Source: Rhodoligotrophos sp. CJ14 (GTDB lineage: Bacteria; Pseudomonadota; Alphaproteobacteria; Rhizobiales; Im1). Taken from it: 64,000 nt of DNA. Numbering within the stretch: the first letter of the stretch is position 1; each line of letters opens with the position of its first letter. The stretch lies in the NCBI RefSeq assembly GCF_038811545.1, contig NZ_CP133319.1, positions 4,600,001 through 4,664,000 of the forward strand, given 5' to 3'. This document shows positions 43,791 through 52,279 of the stretch, one piece after another. The notes below the pieces were generated by a model. It had not been told where the DNA came from and searched no databases. It worked only from the letters and a program-made list of their open reading frames with translations. The translations under genes and the position numbers were made by a program.

Positions 43791-44252
43791 CTACTGGATG
43801 GGATCCAGCACAACCACCGGTATCTCGCGTTCGGTCTTGAGCTGGTACTCGGCATAGGGTGGCCAGAATTCGAGCGCCTTTTCCCAAAGCCTGGCGCGTT
43901 CCTCGCCGGTCGCAGTCCGGCCCCGTGCCTTGATCTTGCGTGTGCCGACTTGAATTTCGACTTCGGGATTGGCGAGGATATTGAGATACCATCCGGGGTG
44001 CTGGGGTGCGCCCCCTTTCGAGGCGACGACGAAATAGCTGCTGCCAGTGGTTCCGTAATAGAGGGGGAACACGAACTTCTCGCCAGACTTGCGGCCGGTT
44101 GTGGTCAGCAGCAGCGATGGTACCGTGATCTCGCCACGTCCTGGCAGGGTGGTCTTGTACATATGCCCGTCGGTTCCACCGCTCGCGAGATAGCGCCTGG
44201 CGTGCTCGACCATCCAGTCCGGCAGGTTCGTGGCAAGTTTCGCTTCAGCCAT
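43791..44252 (-). CDS. Nitroreductase/quinone reductase family protein (deazaflavin-type, Ddn-like)
   Basis: This 153-residue protein contains the Ddn-type split beta-barrel core: LLLTTTGRKSGEKFVFPLYY, then YFVVASKGGAPQHPGWYLNI and the ANPEVEIQVG segment. These proteins bind F420 or flavin and reduce quinones or nitro compounds in actinobacteria; homologues in alphaproteobacteria are common but their cofactor is uncertain. The start is the second ATG of a tandem pair (44252), 5 bases after GGAGG; the first ATG is too close to the ribosome site. It is monocistronic. Confidence 0.88.
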   Translation of the reverse strand: MAEAKLATNLPDWMVEHARRYLASGGTDGHMYKTTLPGRGEITVPSLLLTTTGRKSGEKFVFPLYYGTTGSSYFVVASKGGAPQHPGWYLNILANPEVEIQVGTRKIKARGRTATGEERARLWEKALEFWPPYAEYQLKTEREIPVVVLDPIQ

Positions 44253-44490
44253 CATACCCTCCTTCAAAACCTCGAATGAGTATAGCTCCGCGCAATCGAT
44301 CGGCCAAATGCTGTGTGCCTTTTCGGCTCAGATGCGCGGCACAGGACGGGCAGCCTTTAGTCGAAGTGGGCCGGGCAGAACCGAGGCTCGGGAGCGTAGC
44401 CCGGGAACGAGCTTGAGCAGTCCGTCTCCGGACAAAGCGCATGCGTGAAGCGCAGCTGCACTCCGGGTGTCGGTTATTTGTTGAAGAGAA

Positions 44491-44565
44491 TGGCTCCGCG
44501 GGTAGGATTCGAACCTACGACCAGCCGGTTAACAGCCGGCTGCTCTACCACTGAGCTACCGCGGA
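44491..44565 (-). tRNA. tRNA-Asn (anticodon GTT)
   Basis: The 75-base cloverleaf reads TCCGCGGTAGCTCAGTGG at the 5' end on the minus strand, with acceptor stem TCCGCGG/CCGCGGA, anticodon loop CTGTTAA, T-arm GGTTCGAATCC and encoded CCA end. Anticodon GTT gives asparagine. Confidence 0.97.
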
Positions 44566-44723
44566 ATGGACGGAGCGGCTTGCACCGCTTCAGCGTCAGT
44601 GCGACCCCTATACCAATGCTGCTCGCGAAAGCCAAGTGCAAAGGCGCAAATTTCGGCCGACAAAAATGAGCGCACCCACCCCCATGTCTTGTTGCGGCTA
44701 TGATCGGTCACTAGATCATTGCC

Positions 44724-45032
44724 ATGGCCCATTTGCGCTACCGCGACAAGTCCGTTCCATTGCCGAGATCCCGTCTGGCGCGCATTGCCATCGGTGCGGC
44801 GCTCGTCATTGGGGGAACACTCGGCTTTCTGCCGATTCTCGGTTTCTGGATGGTTCCCCTCGGGCTCTTGGTTCTCTCTTTCGATTTGGCGCTCGTCCGG
44901 CGCGGCCGCCGGCGCGCAACCGTATCTCTTGGCCGGCCCATCAAGCGCCGCTGGCCGCATTTGTGGCATCGGCATGTCACCGAGGCAAAGCCCCATATCT
45001 GCCCGAACGCCGAGGAACCCTGCCCCAAATAG
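44724..45032 (+). CDS. Small membrane protein, PGPGW-like, unknown function
   Basis: This 102-residue protein has a basic N-terminus (RYRDKSVPLPRSRLARIAIG), two closely spaced hydrophobic segments (AALVIGGTLGFLPILGFWM and PLGLLVLSFDLALV), then a basic tail (RRGRRRATVSLGRPIKRRW) with a few His and Cys. The LGFLPILGFWMVPLGL pattern is known from small alphaproteobacterial inner-membrane proteins of unknown role. ATG start without a strong ribosome site. Confidence 0.7.
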   Translation: MAHLRYRDKSVPLPRSRLARIAIGAALVIGGTLGFLPILGFWMVPLGLLVLSFDLALVRRGRRRATVSLGRPIKRRWPHLWHRHVTEAKPHICPNAEEPCPK

Positions 45033-45169
45033 CAGCGGGCCTGCTCGCGATTGCGTCACTGCGGCGCCGATGTAACGCCCACCAGCCCCGGTCTCCATGC
45101 GAGCTACACACGATTGGCACGTTGATTGCTTATTCTCTCTCACGCGGAACGATCTCCGGGGAGGGAGAG

Positions 45170-45295
45170 ATGCTGTACGCTGTGCTTGCAATTTGCGTAG
45201 GGGTCGCCTTCTTTCTAGCGCTTGACTGGGCCATGAAGAAAAGGCGCCGTCGCCTTGATCGACGAACCATGCGCAAGGCACGGAAAGAGCTCTGA
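45170..45295 (+). CDS. Small membrane peptide with highly basic tail, 41 aa
   Basis: The ATG at 45170 has GGGGAGGGAG just upstream, a strong site. The product is MLYAVLAICVGVAFFLALDW (one TM helix) followed by AMKKRRRRLDRRTMRKARKE, almost all Lys and Arg. It resembles other one-TM basic-tail micro-proteins in this window. Family and role are unknown; the tail could contact lipid head groups or RNA. Confidence 0.65.
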   Translation: MLYAVLAICVGVAFFLALDWAMKKRRRRLDRRTMRKARKEL

Positions 45296-45580
45296 TCACC
45301 CGATCGCTTACCCGTCAGATCCGCGGCTCAGCAGCCTTGTGTCAAGCCGGTCCGATCGGACGCCTAAAGGCTTGATCTGCGTCATTGAACTGATCTGCGG
45401 ATGCATAAGAGAAGGTCCGATTGGACCACATCAGCTGCATCAGGTCCGCATAAGGCGACGCCACCCGGGCGTCGGTGTCCGTTTGCTTTGAGCTTCGAAA
45501 TGAGTGAAGCGCTGGCGTGCAATGCCGCAGACCAGCGCAAATGCCCCTCTCGGATCTCTCCGCAGGGGTGACTCACGGTC

Positions 45581-45802
45581 TCAGTGAGCCCAGGGAGCAT
45601 CCGGTACAGATTGAGGATGAGGATCCTGAGTGACCGGTTCGTGCAGCGACGGCTCGTGAGGCGTCACGATTGCGGGTCCAAGGGGTGCGGCTTCAACTGA
45701 AGGTACTACGGTCGGCTGAGGCGCTGGCGTGGAATCGTGGTGTCCGCCGAAGATATTGTCTAATGCATCTCCGAGAAATTTGAAGGGGAGTAAGGCTGCC
45801 AT
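45581..45802 (-). CDS. Small Pro/His-rich hypothetical protein, 73 aa
   Basis: The ATG at 45802 has GGAG 7 bases upstream. The N-terminus is hydrophobic (MAALLPFKFLGDALDNIFGG) and the rest is Pro, His, Thr and Ala rich (HHDSTPAPQPTVVPSVEAA, then PHEPSLHEPVTQDPHP). It looks disordered. No family is recognised. It is a single gene upstream of nothing on its strand; the region 45296-45580 beyond its stop shows no other gene. Confidence 0.5.
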   Translation of the reverse strand: MAALLPFKFLGDALDNIFGGHHDSTPAPQPTVVPSVEAAPLGPAIVTPHEPSLHEPVTQDPHPQSVPDAPWAH

Positions 45803-45943
45803 TCTCGATCTCCAAATAAGTATCTGAAATCGATAAGCAGGATAAGACACAGTATTTGATCAATAACTAACGAATTGGCTCGATATGTTGTTATTCATCT
45901 ATCGATTTCATTGCTCTCGAGGCATTGGCGCTGCCAATCCGCT

Positions 45944-47386
45944 TCATCTCCAGCTCAAGGGCCTGGCGACCTCTTCGAGGGGTTTGCGCTCCGCAGCCAC
46001 CCCATAAGCCAGTGTGACGACAGCAGCGATGAGCATGAGCGCCGCACCCGACAGATAGCCAATAAGCACCTGATCGCGCGAACCACTTTCGATCAGAAGG
46101 CTGAAGATCCAGGGCGAAACGGCGCCCAGCAGCGTTCCCAAGGCATAGAAGATCGCAATTGCGAGCGCCCGCATCTCCAGCGGGAAATTCTCGGCGGCCG
46201 TGAGATAGGCTGCGCTGGCGGCCGCGCTGGCGAAGAAAAAAGTGATGCTCCAGCACAGGGTCTGCGTGGTCGCGGTCAGCAACTCGGCCTGGAACGCCAA
46301 GCCGGTCGCCGCGAGCAGCAAGCCAGACACCGTATAGGTCAGCATGATCATCGGCCGCCGTCCCCAGCTGTCGAATAGGCGACCCAGCAGCAGCGGCCCC
46401 AGCACATTTCCGGCCGCAAAAGGCAGAATGTAATAGCCGACATCGGCGCTCGGCACCGCATAGAAGTCCGTCAGCATCATCGCATAGGTGAAGAAGACCG
46501 CATTGTAGAAGAAGGCCTGCGCCGCCATCAGCACCAGGCAATAGAATGTCCGCTTGGGATAATCGCGAAACAGCGTGGTGAACACTTCGCTCATCGGCGT
46601 TGAACGGCGAGGGCGGACATGGGCTTCGCTCGGCTGGATCGGCGCGAGGCGATGGCCTTCGGCTTCTACCCGCCGCTCGATGGCCTCGATGACACGCTCG
46701 GCCTCATGGGCACGGCCATGGGTGGCGAGCCAGCGGGGGCTCTCAGGGAGAAAGCGGCGAAGCCAGAGGACGACGAGGCCGATCGCTGCGCCGCCGAAAA
46801 AGGAGATACGCCACCCATATTCGGGATCGATGACATCGGGATCGAGCAGCAGGATCGAGGCTCCGCTCGCCAGTGCCGCGCCGACCCAGAAGCTGCCATT
46901 GATGACGAGATCGGTCCAGCCGCGCCGGCGCGCCGGGATGAGCTCCTGGATGGCGGAATTGATGGCCGAATATTCCCCGCCGATGCCTGCCCCGGTCAGG
47001 AAGCGCATGAGGGCGAAACTCGTCAGATCCCAGGTGAAGGCCGTGCCGAGCGTTGCTAATAGGTAAAGAGCGAGCGTGATCGAGAACAGTCGCTTGCGTC
47101 CCCAGCGGTCGGTCAGCCAGCCGAAGAACAAAGCGCCCGTGACCGCGCCGATGAGATAGGCCGAGTTGGCAAAACCCACGTCCGACGCCGAGAATTGCAG
47201 CACCGGGCTTTCGCGCAATGCGCCCGCAACCGATCCGGCGAGCGTGACTTCCAACCCGTCAAGTATCCAGGTGATGCCGAGCGCGACGACGACCAGCCAG
47301 TGAAAGCGGCTCCAGGGCAGACGGTCGAGCCGGCGCGGAATAGCCGTGGCAATATGCGCGTTTCCGGCGATCGCAGAGCCCCCCAT
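45944..47386 (-). CDS. MFS transporter, sugar/organic-acid symporter type
   Basis: This 480-residue protein has 12 TM segments with a long central loop (about residues 230-275). The first cytoplasmic loop is GWLTDRWGRKRLFSITLALY, the TM4-5 segment FLTGAGIGGEYSAINSAIQE and the PESPRWLATHGR motif follow; these belong to the metabolite/H+ or sugar-porter branch (NiaP/YjhB-like). It is likely an importer rather than a drug exporter. The ATG at 47386 has a weak ribosome site. It stands alone between the SnoaL-like gene and a small hypothetical gene on the same strand. Confidence 0.9.
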   Translation of the reverse strand: MGGSAIAGNAHIATAIPRRLDRLPWSRFHWLVVVALGITWILDGLEVTLAGSVAGALRESPVLQFSASDVGFANSAYLIGAVTGALFFGWLTDRWGRKRLFSITLALYLLATLGTAFTWDLTSFALMRFLTGAGIGGEYSAINSAIQELIPARRRGWTDLVINGSFWVGAALASGASILLLDPDVIDPEYGWRISFFGGAAIGLVVLWLRRFLPESPRWLATHGRAHEAERVIEAIERRVEAEGHRLAPIQPSEAHVRPRRSTPMSEVFTTLFRDYPKRTFYCLVLMAAQAFFYNAVFFTYAMMLTDFYAVPSADVGYYILPFAAGNVLGPLLLGRLFDSWGRRPMIMLTYTVSGLLLAATGLAFQAELLTATTQTLCWSITFFFASAAASAAYLTAAENFPLEMRALAIAIFYALGTLLGAVSPWIFSLLIESGSRDQVLIGYLSGAALMLIAAVVTLAYGVAAERKPLEEVARPLSWR

Positions 47387-47542
47387 TTCTCAAGCCATGG
47401 AAAGGTACAGACTAGCGCCTCGCCAGGGAGTATCAAGCTTGCCGCACCCGCGCAGGCTCAGGCGCCAGATCGCTGTAGCCGCGTCCGATCGGGCGAGGAG
47501 CACTATGTTGGGCGCGCGCCAGCCTTCGACATAGGCCGCGTG

Positions 47543-47914
47543 CTACTGACGGTAGTCGAATGGCGTGTCGCTCAAAAGCCAGAACTCGGCGATCTTGCCA
47601 TCGCGCAAATGATAAAAATAGATCGCCTCGGTCGCTATTGGCGTGTTCGCGGGCAGCAAGGTGCAACTGAAAATAAAGCGGATTGCGAACTTGTCCTGCT
47701 CAGCGATGATGTCTGCAATGTCGTAAACAGGCGCGCCGAACTTCCCAACGTCACGCTGCAGACGCGCCACAATATCTTCAAACCCGAGTGTTTGCTCGCG
47801 GTGATGCCCGATCACGTCGCGACGGTAGAACCGCTCGACGGCCTGATCATCAAATGTCCTCCAGACTTCATCCATTAAGCGCGTAGCGAAGTCGCGAACT
47901 TCTTGCGGTGTCAT
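47543..47914 (-). CDS. SnoaL/NTF2-like fold protein
   Basis: This 123-residue protein has the cone-shaped alpha+beta fold pattern of SnoaL-like proteins: helix RDFATRLMDEVWRTFD, RRDVIGHHREQTLGFEDIVA, then strands KFAIRFIFSCTLLP and EAIYFYHLRDGKIAEFWLLS. The last strand is the usual end of polyketide-cyclase/ester-cyclase relatives. Members include hydrolases, isomerases and binding proteins, so activity cannot be stated. It is upstream of the MFS gene (157-base gap) on the same strand. Confidence 0.82.
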   Translation of the reverse strand: MTPQEVRDFATRLMDEVWRTFDDQAVERFYRRDVIGHHREQTLGFEDIVARLQRDVGKFGAPVYDIADIIAEQDKFAIRFIFSCTLLPANTPIATEAIYFYHLRDGKIAEFWLLSDTPFDYRQ

Positions 47915-48130
47915 TTTAGACCTGCCTCGCTGCCGTGGTTGCTAGAGCTAACTCGGTAGCAATCTTGGCATGAAATCGGCTCATGGCACATGCCGAAGCG
48001 GTTTTGGATTTTCTATTGCAGGAGAACGGATAGGCCCGCTTGGCCCGGAGATGGCGGGAATCAGGAGAGGATGCCTGCTCATGTTGCCTATTGGCACAGA
48101 CCGCAGGGCTGAGTGCAAGATATGGCAGGT

Positions 48131-48204
48131 TGGAGGCCTCGTCCGGAATCGAACCGGAGTAAACGGATTTGCAGTCCGGTGCATCACCACTCTGCCACGA
48201 GGCC
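48131..48204 (-). tRNA. tRNA-Cys (anticodon GCA)
   Basis: The 74-base cloverleaf starts GGCCTCGTGGCAGAGTGG on the minus strand, with acceptor GGCCTCG/CGAGGCC, anticodon loop CTGCAAA, T-arm CGGTTCGATTCCG and encoded CCA. Anticodon GCA gives cysteine. The phage-derived cassette begins about 200 bases from its 5' end. Confidence 0.97.
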
Positions 48205-48410
48205 GTCGACGGGATATCTATCACAGAAGTGCGCCCGCGCAAGATCGCAATCCGCCAGCGCGGTGATGAGATGCGGATAAGGCGGCTCGATGTCGTGTTC
48301 GTCCGGCGAACTCCTCGGGAACTTCGGCATATCGCCAGCAAATGGCCGAACTAATCCCCGGCTCTTGGCGTGGCGCTATGATCGAGGCCATCAAGACCAT
48401 TGGTGAGAAG

Positions 48411-48785
48411 ATGATGGCCGGATGGGCAACAAAAGACTACGCGCTGATATCGGGCGATGACTGGCGCCAGGAGATCGTGCTGGTGGATGCCCATGAGGCA
48501 CCGATCAACCTCACCGGCTTCACCATCACCCTGGCGCTTGATTGGCCGGGCGGGCACCTGGAGCTTGGGGAAGGCGAGGGGATCACCATCCATGCGGCGC
48601 AGGGCACCATCGTGCTGGCCCTGACGCCTGAGGAGACACGGGCGCTGCCGAGAGGCCGGCTCACGAGATACCAGCTCAGGCTCACCACCCCCTTCGATCC
48701 GCCGCTGAGCCTCGCTGAGGGCCTGCGCACCTATCTGCGCGGCTTCCTCGTGGTGAAGCCCGCCCTATTCGAGGCCGACCAATGA
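48411..48785 (+). CDS. Phage-tail-associated protein, BppU-like (small)
   Basis: The likely product is 124 residues from the ATGATG at 48411 (a GGTGAG site upstream); a longer form from 48342 is possible. It has the pattern YALISGDDWRQEIVLVDAHE, then INLTGFTITLALDWPGG and TIVLALTPEETRALPRGR, which resembles small beta-rich baseplate or tail-fibre-associated proteins found next to phage tail spikes. Its stop overlaps the start of the spike gene (ATGA), which supports co-translation. Assignment as phage-derived is mainly by fold pattern and context. Confidence 0.65.
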   Translation: MMAGWATKDYALISGDDWRQEIVLVDAHEAPINLTGFTITLALDWPGGHLELGEGEGITIHAAQGTIVLALTPEETRALPRGRLTRYQLRLTTPFDPPLSLAEGLRTYLRGFLVVKPALFEADQ

Positions 48786-50218
48786 CCACCATCCTGCAAG
48801 TGATCGAAGGCGAAACGCGCCTTGCCGTCTCCGGCAATCTGTTCGAGGCCGGCCGTCTGCCCAATGCCAGGATGTGGCGGGCGAGGGGAGACGGCGAGAG
48901 CGATGACACCGACCGGCTGCAGGCGGCGATCACCGCCTGCCTTGCCAATGGCGATCCTCTCTATATCCCGCCGGGCATCTATCCCATCTCGGCGCCCTTA
49001 GTGGTCGACAAGCCTTGCGCGCATATCTTCGGTGCGGTGCCGGTGCTGACCGCCGGCATCGTCAATCCGGGCGTCTATGACAACAGCCACCGGCTGACGA
49101 CGCTCAAGGCCGCAAGCAGCTTTACCGGCGCCATGATCCATGTGCCCCAGGATGGGGTGAGCGATGAGGCGCGCCGCAACCTCATCTTCCGCAACCTTCT
49201 CTTCCTTGGCGATGAGGCGGCACGCCAGCGCGGCATCTGGATCGAGGGCGGCTGCAAATTCCCGAGCATCGAGGGCTGCGGCTTCCGCGGCATCGGCCTC
49301 GAGGCGATCCGCAATGACCAGGGCCAGGTCTTGCTGCTGCGCGATGTCTATGTGAACCGCGGCTATATGGCCGGCGTCGATTTCTCGGGCGCACCGCTCA
49401 CCGACTATGCCGGCGTGATCTACAACAACCGGCCCGATGCCCTGTTCGATAATGTGCATGCCGGCCATTCAGGCCCCAATGACAGTCAATCGGGGCTGAT
49501 TGCGTCGTTCCTCATGGGGCCGGTCTCCAATTGCCGCATGGACAATTGCGTGGCCGAGAATGCCGATCTCGGCTGCCTGTGGCAGGGCAATGCCGGGCTG
49601 ATCGGCAATTGCCGCTTCGAGCTCTGCGGCAAGGAAGGTCTGGTGATGGCGGGGCAAAGGAACCAGATCACCAATGCGAGCTTCGGCATCACCCTGTCGA
49701 GCCGCCAGGAGGGCGCCTATGACGCACTGCGGGTGACGGGATCTCAGAACCTGTTCGTGAACCTGAGCCTCAATACCACTGCAGGCCGGGTGCGCCACTT
49801 CATCAATGACGAGACCAATGTGCCGGCGCATCTGCGCAACCAATATGCGGCGATCTTCACGGCGAACCAGAGTGCCTTAATCCCGCGCATTGCCGAGCGC
49901 ATCATTGCCAAGACCGGGGCGGGCAGCCAGATCGGCTATGCGGGCTCGCCCGGCTGGACCAACTTCTTCGACGCGAGCGGCAGCGACGGCGCGATCAATG
50001 TGGATGGCGTCTCAGCGCTGAACTTCGCACCGCCCGCCATGATCACCAATCTCGTGAACGGAGTGGACGGGCAGGTGGTGCGGCTGCAGGCCTCGGCCGC
50101 CACCACCTATGCGCATGGCACCGGCAACCTGCGCCTGCAATCCGGCACAAACCGAGCCGTGGCGGCCAATGTGGTGGTGTCCTTCATCCGCCGCGGCGGG
50201 GTGTGGTATGAGGTTTAG
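48782..50218 (+). CDS. Right-handed beta-helix tail-spike-like protein (pectate-lyase superfamily)
   Basis: This 478-residue protein contains an N-terminal pectate_lyase_3-type start GDGESDDTDRLQAAITACLA followed by YIPPGIYPISAPLVV, the classic opening of phage tail spikes and polygalacturonase-like depolymerases. Repeated beta-helix rungs with Asn/Cys turns follow (NCRMDNCVAENADLGCLW, NCRFELCGKEGLVMAG). A C-terminal trimerisation-like domain ends GGVWYEV. There is no signal peptide. As part of a phage cassette it probably recognises or cuts a cell-surface polysaccharide. Catalytic residues cannot be assigned by eye. Confidence 0.85.
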   Translation: MTTILQVIEGETRLAVSGNLFEAGRLPNARMWRARGDGESDDTDRLQAAITACLANGDPLYIPPGIYPISAPLVVDKPCAHIFGAVPVLTAGIVNPGVYDNSHRLTTLKAASSFTGAMIHVPQDGVSDEARRNLIFRNLLFLGDEAARQRGIWIEGGCKFPSIEGCGFRGIGLEAIRNDQGQVLLLRDVYVNRGYMAGVDFSGAPLTDYAGVIYNNRPDALFDNVHAGHSGPNDSQSGLIASFLMGPVSNCRMDNCVAENADLGCLWQGNAGLIGNCRFELCGKEGLVMAGQRNQITNASFGITLSSRQEGAYDALRVTGSQNLFVNLSLNTTAGRVRHFINDETNVPAHLRNQYAAIFTANQSALIPRIAERIIAKTGAGSQIGYAGSPGWTNFFDASGSDGAINVDGVSALNFAPPAMITNLVNGVDGQVVRLQASAATTYAHGTGNLRLQSGTNRAVAANVVVSFIRRGGVWYEV

Positions 50219-50252
50219 GTGGCGGATGGGGATCGTCGGGCGAGCTTTTTCC

Positions 50253-51239
50253 TCATAGCTGGAGCAACCCAGCCGTCAGTCCAGCGCAAACAGAGGCAAG
50301 GAACGCAAGATCCAAAGTTTCGAGCCGGTCGTTTGCCGTGTGATAGTTCGGGTTGCGCAGGTTGGCCGTATCCGTAATCATGAGCGCGTTATAGCTCTCG
50401 TCCCAAAATGAAGCATGATCACTACGGCGAGTATCGGGGATCAAGTGTCCGCCATTCGGCACCGGCAACCACTCGCAGGGCACAAACCTGCGCATGGAGC
50501 GGACAATCTGCCAAACTGTCGGTAACCCACGCAGATTTCCAATCACAGCAATGAAATCACCGCGATCAGGATAGAAGTAGCTCAGTCCTGGTGGATACTT
50601 CTGAGAGCCTCGGCGAGTATCTCTATACCCGATCATTTCCAGTGATACCATGAAGGCAAGAGGTTCATTCCGAGACTTTATATTTTGCGCGTAGGCACGA
50701 CTGCCGCCGCGGTCAGCTTCTTCAGCGTCGAACGCCACGAGGCGGAGCGGACTGCGGGCCGGTTCCATAGAAAAGGCTCTGGCCAGTTCTAGAAGGACAG
50801 CGATCGCTGAGCCGTTGTCATCAGCCCCTGGTGAGCCTGGTACGGCGTCGTAGTGGGCGCCGACGAGAATAAAGTCGCCGTCTTGTTGACCGGGAAGATT
50901 CAAAATGAGGTTCTCGTGCAGCCGATCCCGATGCTTGAATTGGTGGACTTCGACACTGCCGAACCTGGAAAACTGCTGAGTGATATATGCTCTGACGGCG
51001 GAATACCCCTCTGGCGCCTGTTGGGAGTCGCGCTCACGGACTACATTCTTGAGATGTTCAGTGAGACGCTGCTGGAGTGCGATCAAAGCCTGATCCCGTT
51101 GCGCAGATAGCGAGGAGCCCGCAAGCGATTGACCCTGATTGTCCTCTGCTCTGTACCATAGAGAGGGCACAGCCAATCCGGCTGCAATAGCACCGCCAAC
51201 TGCCACGGAAAATCGGCGTCGGGTTAGTTTGTTACCCAT
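50253..51239 (-). CDS. Tat-exported M28 family zinc peptidase
   Basis: This 328-residue protein has a twin-arginine signal (LTRRRFSVAVGGAIAAGLAV) and an M28 peptidase core. The zinc ligands and catalytic residues are visible: VGAHYDAVPGSPGADDNGSA (His, Asp and the bridging Asp), FDAEEADRGGSRAY (Glu-Glu), and the late His in NPNYHTANDRLETLDL. M28 enzymes are aminopeptidases or carboxypeptidases in the periplasm or outside. It is antisense to its phage-like neighbours on both sides and visibly lower in GC (about 45-57% in sampled stretches), which suggests a separate acquisition. Confidence 0.9.
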   Translation of the reverse strand: MGNKLTRRRFSVAVGGAIAAGLAVPSLWYRAEDNQGQSLAGSSLSAQRDQALIALQQRLTEHLKNVVRERDSQQAPEGYSAVRAYITQQFSRFGSVEVHQFKHRDRLHENLILNLPGQQDGDFILVGAHYDAVPGSPGADDNGSAIAVLLELARAFSMEPARSPLRLVAFDAEEADRGGSRAYAQNIKSRNEPLAFMVSLEMIGYRDTRRGSQKYPPGLSYFYPDRGDFIAVIGNLRGLPTVWQIVRSMRRFVPCEWLPVPNGGHLIPDTRRSDHASFWDESYNALMITDTANLRNPNYHTANDRLETLDLAFLASVCAGLTAGLLQL

Positions 51240-51445
51240 ATTTTCTCTCCGCTGCTGTCCTATCCGCCAGGATCAGAATTCCGAAACTGCACGCGACCGA
51301 GTCCTTTGGACCGGCTCGAGAGGTCGGATGTGCTCCTTTGTCCCTGCACCCCATCCAACCGTTGGAAGCGGCGGTTGCAGGACCGCCGCCTGAGCACTGG
51401 CCGTGAATGGGCTTCCCCATCTATGCGAATGCTTGGGAGTGAATC

Positions 51446-52276
51446 ATGACCATCAACCGCGAGACATTCTTCGCCTATGTGCGCCGGGCACCGTTCGGCG
51501 GCAGGCTGACCCAGCAGCAGGTGGACGGGCTCAATGCCATCCTCGGCGCTTGGCAGGCCTGGCCCGACAATAAGGACCCGCGCCATCTCGCCTATATCCT
51601 GGCCACGGTGCATCACGAAACCGGCGGCATGTTCGCTCCCGTGCGCGAGGGCTTTGCCAGAACCGATGCGGCGGCCCGCAAGATCGTGGCAAAGCGCGCC
51701 TATGGCAAGCCGCAAGCCAATGGCCAGGTCTATTACGGCCGCGGCTTCGTCCAGCTCACCTGGCTCGACAATTACAAGCGCATGGGCGAGCTGCTTGGGC
51801 TCGATCTGGTCGGCAAGCCCGATCTCGCCTTGGAGCTCGATATCTCGACGAAGATCCTCCTCGAGGGCATGGCACGGGGCCTGTTCACCGGCAAGAAGCT
51901 GGCGGACTATTTCAATGCCTCGATGGATGATCCGATCGGTGCCCGCCGCATCGTCAACGGCACCGATAAGGCCAAGCTGATTGCGGGTTATCACCGGAAT
52001 TTTCTTGATGCGATCGCGGCGGCGGAGCAGGCAGCTGGCGTGGTCGTGCCCCCGCCCGTCGATGTGAGCCCGACAGCCGCCGCACCTGACGGGCGGCCGC
52101 TGGTGAAGGACGCCACCCTCTGGACGGGCCTCACCTCGGCCGCGGGCGGCGTGCTCACCGGCATTCTCGGCGCGCTCGATAATCCCTGGGCGCTGGCGGG
52201 TTTTGCCATCGTGGTGATGGCGCTGGTGATCCTCATCATGAAGCGCAAGGATCTGCGCTATCGCTTTGGAGCCTGA
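51446..52276 (+). CDS. GH19 chitinase-like endolysin with C-terminal membrane segment
   Basis: This 276-residue protein has a GH19-type lysozyme domain (about residues 1-190). The catalytic Glu lies in ATVHHETGGMFAPVREG, and YYGRGFVQLTWLDNYKRM is the usual substrate-groove segment. A Pro-rich linker then leads to a C-terminal part with one or two TM helices (LTSAAGGVLTGILGALDNPW, ALAGFAIVVMALVILIM). Phage GH19 enzymes cleave peptidoglycan. The C-terminal membrane anchor is unusual for a plain endolysin. The next gene, holin-like, begins 3 bases after the stop. Confidence 0.88.
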   Translation: MTINRETFFAYVRRAPFGGRLTQQQVDGLNAILGAWQAWPDNKDPRHLAYILATVHHETGGMFAPVREGFARTDAAARKIVAKRAYGKPQANGQVYYGRGFVQLTWLDNYKRMGELLGLDLVGKPDLALELDISTKILLEGMARGLFTGKKLADYFNASMDDPIGARRIVNGTDKAKLIAGYHRNFLDAIAAAEQAAGVVVPPPVDVSPTAAAPDGRPLVKDATLWTGLTSAAGGVLTGILGALDNPWALAGFAIVVMALVILIMKRKDLRYRFGA

Positions 52277-52279
52277 GTG

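Noticed and set aside
48131-48410. Integration site (attL/attR) at tRNA-Cys for the phage cassette
   Set aside because: The cassette lies at the 5' end of the tRNA, whereas integration normally uses the 3' end, and I found no second copy of the tRNA end in the window.
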